Below are positions 60,317 to 64,000 of a DNA stretch of 64,000 nucleotides, piece after piece; within the stretch, counting starts at the first letter, position 1, and every line of letters starts with the position of its first letter. The notes under the pieces were generated by a model. It did no database searches. It was not told where the DNA came from and saw only the letters and a program-made list of their open reading frames with translations. The position numbers and the translations under genes are program-made. The stretch comes from Orientia tsutsugamushi str. Boryong (GTDB lineage Bacteria > Pseudomonadota > Alphaproteobacteria > Rickettsiales > Rickettsiaceae): NCBI RefSeq assembly GCF_000063545.1, contig NC_009488.1, forward strand, positions 310,001 through 374,000, in the 5' to 3' direction.

Positions 60317-61246
60317 TTAACAATACAATGCCATTACACCATTTATTTTACTACCAAAAAACAATTTGTGCATGTTATTTTGAAGTAACTTAATATAGCC
60401 AGCTAGCTTATTTTGTGTGTGTAATTCTATTACTCTAAGATCAAGAGAAAGCTTTTTTTCCTGTTGCAACCAACTTAAAGCATCCTCTGTAGTACCTAAT
60501 GCATCAATTAAGTTCAAAGATAAAGCTTGACGACCAGTATATGCTTTGCCATCAGCAACTTTTAATACTTGTTCTGGACTCATTTGTCTACGCTCTGCTA
60601 CTAGTTCAACAAAAAAATCATACATATCATTTATTAGCGTCATAGTGGCCTCATGAACTGCTGGTGTAACTTTTTCAGTTAAACTAGGTGCTGCTTTTAA
60701 CTCACCAGACTTAAAGGTATGAAATTTTATTCCAATTTTTTCTCCAAATTCAGTAATTTCAGGAGAAAAATGCACAATACCTATAGAGCCAGTTACTGTA
60801 GATTTTTGCGCAATAATATAATCTGCTGCTAATGCAACCAGATATCCACCTGAGGCTGCGACAGTTCCTAATACTGCAACTACAGGCTTGCTATTACTAA
60901 TCGATCTTAATATACCATATATTTTTTCTGAGCCTGCTACTGTACCGCCTGGTGAATCTATATGTAATATTAAAGCTTTAGCTTTATCATCATTTTTAAT
61001 TTGATGTAATAAATTGTTTAGTTTTATATCATCATATATAAGATCATCAATTTGAATATTGGCAATATAATCACCTGTAGCTAATGATGGACTATATCCT
61101 ACTCGATTTCGAAAAATAAACAGCACTACTATAGCAGTAATTAACAACAAAGTAAGAATCTTCCACTTTTTTAATTGGCTTTTATAATACTTTCTTTCAA
61201 TTAAGTAATCAGGATCAATTATCATTTTAAACTTTTTTTCATCCAC
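60317..61246 (-). CDS. sppA: Signal peptide peptidase SppA (36-kDa type)
   Basis: 309-residue membrane-bound serine/lysine protease that degrades cleaved signal peptides. Membrane segment at about residues 30-46 ([15 protein letters not shown]), [20 protein letters not shown], nucleophile region [20 protein letters not shown] and TVTGSIGIV, and the likely general-base Lys in [15 protein letters not shown]. The short single-domain form. Its start overlaps the smpB stop by one base. Confidence 0.95.
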   Translation of the reverse strand: MDEKKFKMIIDPDYLIERKYYKSQLKKWKILTLLLITAIVVLFIFRNRVGYSPSLATGDYIANIQIDDLIYDDIKLNNLLHQIKNDDKAKALILHIDSPGGTVAGSEKIYGILRSISNSKPVVAVLGTVAASGGYLVALAADYIIAQKSTVTGSIGIVHFSPEITEFGEKIGIKFHTFKSGELKAAPSLTEKVTPAVHEATMTLINDMYDFFVELVAERRQMSPEQVLKVADGKAYTGRQALSLNLIDALGTTEDALSWLQQEKKLSLDLRVIELHTQNKLAGYIKLLQNNMHKLFFGSKINGVMALYC

Positions 61247-61707
61247 TAAAACTTATTTCTCATTATTCTTGCTTGTTGTTTCTTCCATTCTTGTTCTTTA
61301 ATAGCATAACGCTTATCATATTGTTTTTTTCCCTTAGCTAATCCAAGCTCAACTTTTACCTTGTTTTTGCTATTAAAGTAAATGGATAGTGCCACTAATG
61401 TACATCCTTGGACACTAAGTTTTCCAATAATCTTTTGTATTTCTTTTCTATGAAGCAACAGCTTCCTTACTCTACGAGGAACATGATTAAATCTATTCGC
61501 CTGTTTATATTCTCCTATATAAGAATTGTAGAGAAATATTTCATTGCTACTCTCAGCAGCATAACTATCTTCAATACTTACTTTTCCGCTCCTTATAGAT
61601 TTTAATTCACTACCCTGTAAAACTATTCCTGCTTCCATTTTATCTTGAATAAAGTAATTAAACTTAGCTTTTCTATTTTGAGCAACTATTTTACAATAAT
61701 TCTCCAT
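61246..61707 (-). CDS. smpB: SsrA-binding protein SmpB
   Basis: 153-residue partner of tmRNA in rescuing stalled ribosomes. NYFIQDKMEAGIVLQGSELK, then SIRSGKVSIEDSYAAESSNE with IFLYNSYIGEY, and the C-terminal helix AKGKKQYDKRYAIKEQEWKK. Follows dapA by two bases; the dapA-smpB order is conserved in Rickettsiaceae. The tmRNA gene is not in this window. Confidence 0.96.
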   Translation of the reverse strand: MENYCKIVAQNRKAKFNYFIQDKMEAGIVLQGSELKSIRSGKVSIEDSYAAESSNEIFLYNSYIGEYKQANRFNHVPRRVRKLLLHRKEIQKIIGKLSVQGCTLVALSIYFNSKNKVKVELGLAKGKKQYDKRYAIKEQEWKKQQARIMRNKF

Positions 61708-61709
61708 AA

Positions 61710-62606
61710 CTACCTTATTACAACCTCACTAAAAACTTCGTTTACTAATTTGATGCTAGATGGCATTAACTGGCATAATGGTAATCTTACTTCAGGAGTA
61801 CACAATTTGCGTAATGACGCTGCATATTTTACTGGAACTGGATTAGTTTCAATAGATATAGCGCTATAAATAGGCATTAGCTTCATGTGTAACTGAAAAG
61901 CTTCTTCAGTTTTACCATGATTCCATAGTAACTGTATTTCTTTACTCTCAAAAGGAGCAACATTTGCAGTTACTGATACTAAGCCACTTCCACCTTGTGC
62001 ATTAAACCCTAATGCTAGTGAATCAACTCCACATAGAAAAGCAAATTCCTTATCGATATCTAACTTAGACCTTATTCTTAATGGTGCTTCTAGATTGCCA
62101 GTAGCGTCTTTGATTGCTACTATCCTATCAAATTTTGCTAACTTTATTACTGTTTCATCATTCAAATCAACTCCAGTTCTACTTGGAACTGTATAAAGCA
62201 TAATTGGCAAATTACATGCATCATGAATAGTTTTAAAGTATTGACGTAACCCTTCTTGGCTAGGCCTGCTATAAAATGGTGTAACACACATTATTCCTTG
62301 TACTGCTAATCTTTCACATTCTTTAACCATCATTACAGCTTTATCAATATCAGAAGCGCAACACCCAGCAATCACTAATGTTCTACCATTAACATACTTG
62401 ATTGTAAAACTTATTAAACTGATATATTCCTCATAACTTAATGATAAACTTTCTCCAGTAGAACCTGCAACCAAAATTCCATCAACTTGAGCGTTAATTT
62501 GTAAATCTAATAATTTCTCTAATGCATCAAAATCAATCTGCTTTGTGGCATCTTTAAAAGGAGTAACTAAAGCAGTAATTAGTCCATTAAATATCTTCTT
62601 CGTCAT
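61710..62606 (-). CDS. dapA: 4-hydroxy-tetrahydrodipicolinate synthase
   Basis: 298-residue class I aldolase of the diaminopimelate/lysine path, condensing pyruvate with aspartate semialdehyde. GLITALVTPFKDATKQID, GILVAGSTGESLSLSYEEYI, the catalytic Tyr in MLYTVPSRTGVDL and the Schiff-base Lys in IVAIKDATGNLE. Diaminopimelate serves peptidoglycan synthesis. The start overlaps ilvE by 20 bases. Confidence 0.96.
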   Translation of the reverse strand: MTKKIFNGLITALVTPFKDATKQIDFDALEKLLDLQINAQVDGILVAGSTGESLSLSYEEYISLISFTIKYVNGRTLVIAGCCASDIDKAVMMVKECERLAVQGIMCVTPFYSRPSQEGLRQYFKTIHDACNLPIMLYTVPSRTGVDLNDETVIKLAKFDRIVAIKDATGNLEAPLRIRSKLDIDKEFAFLCGVDSLALGFNAQGGSGLVSVTANVAPFESKEIQLLWNHGKTEEAFQLHMKLMPIYSAISIETNPVPVKYAASLRKLCTPEVRLPLCQLMPSSIKLVNEVFSEVVIR

Positions 62607-63489
62607 TAACTAACTTATTATAATAGTTTTTTATAACACTAGTAACTGAATTATCAAGATCATAAATCTTTTCAACTTGCAGATTATGATTTTTAAGTGC
62701 AGTAAAATTAATTACATTTACTTCTCTAATTTCAATAGATGTTCCAACTAAAAAACACGCTTGATAATCTATTAAAAATTCAGGCTTAATATATTGTTCC
62801 TCAGCTATTATACCTAACTTTTTAGCAATCGCCAATACTGTTTGCCTAGTAATACCATTCAAACAAGCATCTGCTATTGGTGTAATAATTTTATCATGAG
62901 CAACAAAAAAAATATTAGATGTAGTAGCTTCAGAAATATAACCACGCCAATCTAATAGAATAGCATCATCAAATCCCTGATTCTTACTTTCTGTTTTGCT
63001 AATTATCATTGTAGTATAACGTCCTCCAGATTTACACTGAATTGGAATAGTTTGTGGAGGAATATTAATCCAGTTACTAAAACATAAATTCATAGGTTGC
63101 TGTATCCGCTTAGGTATTTCCCAGCCTGCTAGCATAACATTAGTAGATAACAATGAAGATATTAATCTTGATGATTCAGCCCCTTTCCATATTAGTGGCC
63201 TAATATAAGCATTAGTAAGATTATTTTTCTCTATTAAGGCTTTACATGCTATAATAATATCAGATTTACTATACTTTACTGGTATCATTAATTGTTGAGC
63301 TGAATCAAATAGACGATCAATATGTTCTTCTAGTTTAAAAGCTTTGCTATTATATGTTCTAATACCTTCAAATACTGAACTAGCGTAGTGTAAACTGTGT
63401 GTCATTAAATGCACGTTAGCTGTTTTCCACTCTACAAATTCATTATTTATCCATAAATAATTAGCATTATTAAAATAAAAGTTTAACAT
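62587..63489 (-). CDS. ilvE: Class IV aminotransferase (branched-chain type)
   Basis: 300-residue PLP enzyme of fold type IV. LMTHSLHYASSVFEGIRTYN near residue 30, the Lys-containing segment MIISKTESKNQGFDDAILLD, and YISEATTSNIFFV with CLNGITRQTVLAIAKKL. The FEGIRTY pattern points to branched-chain amino-acid aminotransferase over D-amino-acid transaminase. Without de novo branched-chain synthesis the enzyme probably interconverts imported amino acids and keto acids. First gene of the ilvE-dapA-smpB-sppA-lipA-Coq10-purC run. Confidence 0.9.
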   Translation of the reverse strand: MLNFYFNNANYLWINNEFVEWKTANVHLMTHSLHYASSVFEGIRTYNSKAFKLEEHIDRLFDSAQQLMIPVKYSKSDIIIACKALIEKNNLTNAYIRPLIWKGAESSRLISSLLSTNVMLAGWEIPKRIQQPMNLCFSNWINIPPQTIPIQCKSGGRYTTMIISKTESKNQGFDDAILLDWRGYISEATTSNIFFVAHDKIITPIADACLNGITRQTVLAIAKKLGIIAEEQYIKPEFLIDYQACFLVGTSIEIREVNVINFTALKNHNLQVEKIYDLDNSVTSVIKNYYNKLVNDEEDI

Positions 63490-63702
63490 TACATTAGCTC
63501 ATAAAGTTAATATATTATAGACTATAGTATATTAATACCAGTTAGATACTTCACTATTTTTTTCATAGCGAATGGAAATGTATATATTCTAAGCTTAAAT
63601 CATTGGTAATCAGATATAATACTCTGATATTGCTACATTCTAGTTTGTAAAAAACAGAAATTTTGCTAGGTAAATAACAAGTTAAAAATTTGTTAACATT
63701 GC

Positions 63703-64000
63703 CTAAGTTATATCCATTAATTTTTTCTTGAGCATAGAATACCTTAGTTCTGCTATATTTTTTTTAATAGCAATATTTAATGCTTTTTTTTGACCAACGA
63801 CAATAACTAACTTTTTTGCTCTGGTAATAGCAGTATAAATTAACTTTCGTTGTAGCATAGGATAATGTTGCATCATTAATGGAATAATTACAGTGTGATA
63901 TTCTCCACCTTGTGACTTATGAATAGTAATAGCATAAGCAAGTACTATTTCATCAATCTCATCAAAGTCATAGCTTATTTTATTACCATCAAAATTTATT
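63703..64000 (-). CDS. recD2: RecD2-type DNA helicase, C-terminal part
   Basis: The window end cuts this minus-strand gene; the last 99 codons are visible. EIDEIVLAYAITIHKSQGGE followed by YHTVIIPLMMQHYPMLQRKL and IYTAITRAKKLVIVVGQKKA are motifs V and VI of the RecD/UvrD superfamily 1 helicases. The AITIHKSQG...VIIPL pattern and closing ELRYSMLKKKL fit stand-alone RecD2. The 213 bases between its stop and ilvE are non-coding. Confidence 0.88.
   Translation of the reverse strand, partial: INFDGNKISYDFDEIDEIVLAYAITIHKSQGGEYHTVIIPLMMQHYPMLQRKLIYTAITRAKKLVIVVGQKKALNIAIKKNIAELRYSMLKKKLMDIT

Overview
This window looks like a stretch of the chromosome of Orientia tsutsugamushi or a very close relative (Rickettsiaceae, obligate intracellular alphaproteobacterium). 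Indicators are the strong AT bias, a Tlc-type ATP/ADP translocase, a split rRNA arrangement (23S-5S with thyX directly upstream instead of 16S), the rickettsial virB8/virB9 pair, a PleD protein, and dense wreckage of conjugative elements with F-type tra genes, TPR and ankyrin cargo, in the style of the Rickettsiales amplified genetic element (RAGE). The species call is from recognition, not a database search.

Layout. 1-3.7 kb: translocase C-terminus, a membrane-anchored protein of unknown function, and ispB. 4.0-13.8 kb: a decayed RAGE. On the plus strand, remnants keep F-type order (traC, traW, traG, a TPR cargo gene, traD) and are followed by Rpn-nuclease and ankyrin fragments; a broken relaxase-helicase gene lies on the minus strand. 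traD has been opened by an IS110-type element, which was hit by an IS5-type element, which was hit by a second IS5 copy. 14.5-19.3 kb: apaG, pleD, tRNA-Ser, ubiX, tlyC, ybeY. 19.6-20.5 kb: a MITE and a second, more decayed traG-TPR-traD remnant. 20.7-29.6 kb: ftsY, a small membrane protein, virB9-virB8, 5S and 23S rRNA, thyX, a CinA-type amidase and pgpA. 29.7-31.7 kb: a decayed island bounded by two MITEs, with integrase and Ti-type TraD traces. 31.8-36.5 kb: permease, hemA, ptrB, rpsT. 36.6-51.7 kb: one long minus-strand run, tRNA-Tyr, tRNA-Gly, tuf, then the S10, spc and alpha operons through rplQ, in classical order but without rpmD (L30). 51.9-56.4 kb: rlmB, recA, fabG, acpP, fabF. 56.5-58.1 kb: a pile of IS982-type elements carrying three MITEs. 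58.2-64 kb: purC, a RatA/Coq10-like gene, lipA, sppA, smpB, dapA, ilvE and the end of a RecD2-type helicase.

The most interesting content is non-coding. A 143-bp MITE is present five times at exactly the same length. It was evidently made from the 3' end of the resident IS5-type element, carries 3-bp ANT target duplications, and its long arms covary. A second, unrelated MITE of about 100 bp inserts at TA; one copy sits next to a paralogous empty site that gives its exact insertion product. Removing two of the 143-bp MITEs in silico restores a complete IS982 transposase. The IS110-type element has a structured upstream region in the position where a bridge RNA would be expected.

Limits: all calls are by eye from sequence and translated frames. 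rRNA ends, pseudogene limits and promoters are approximate.
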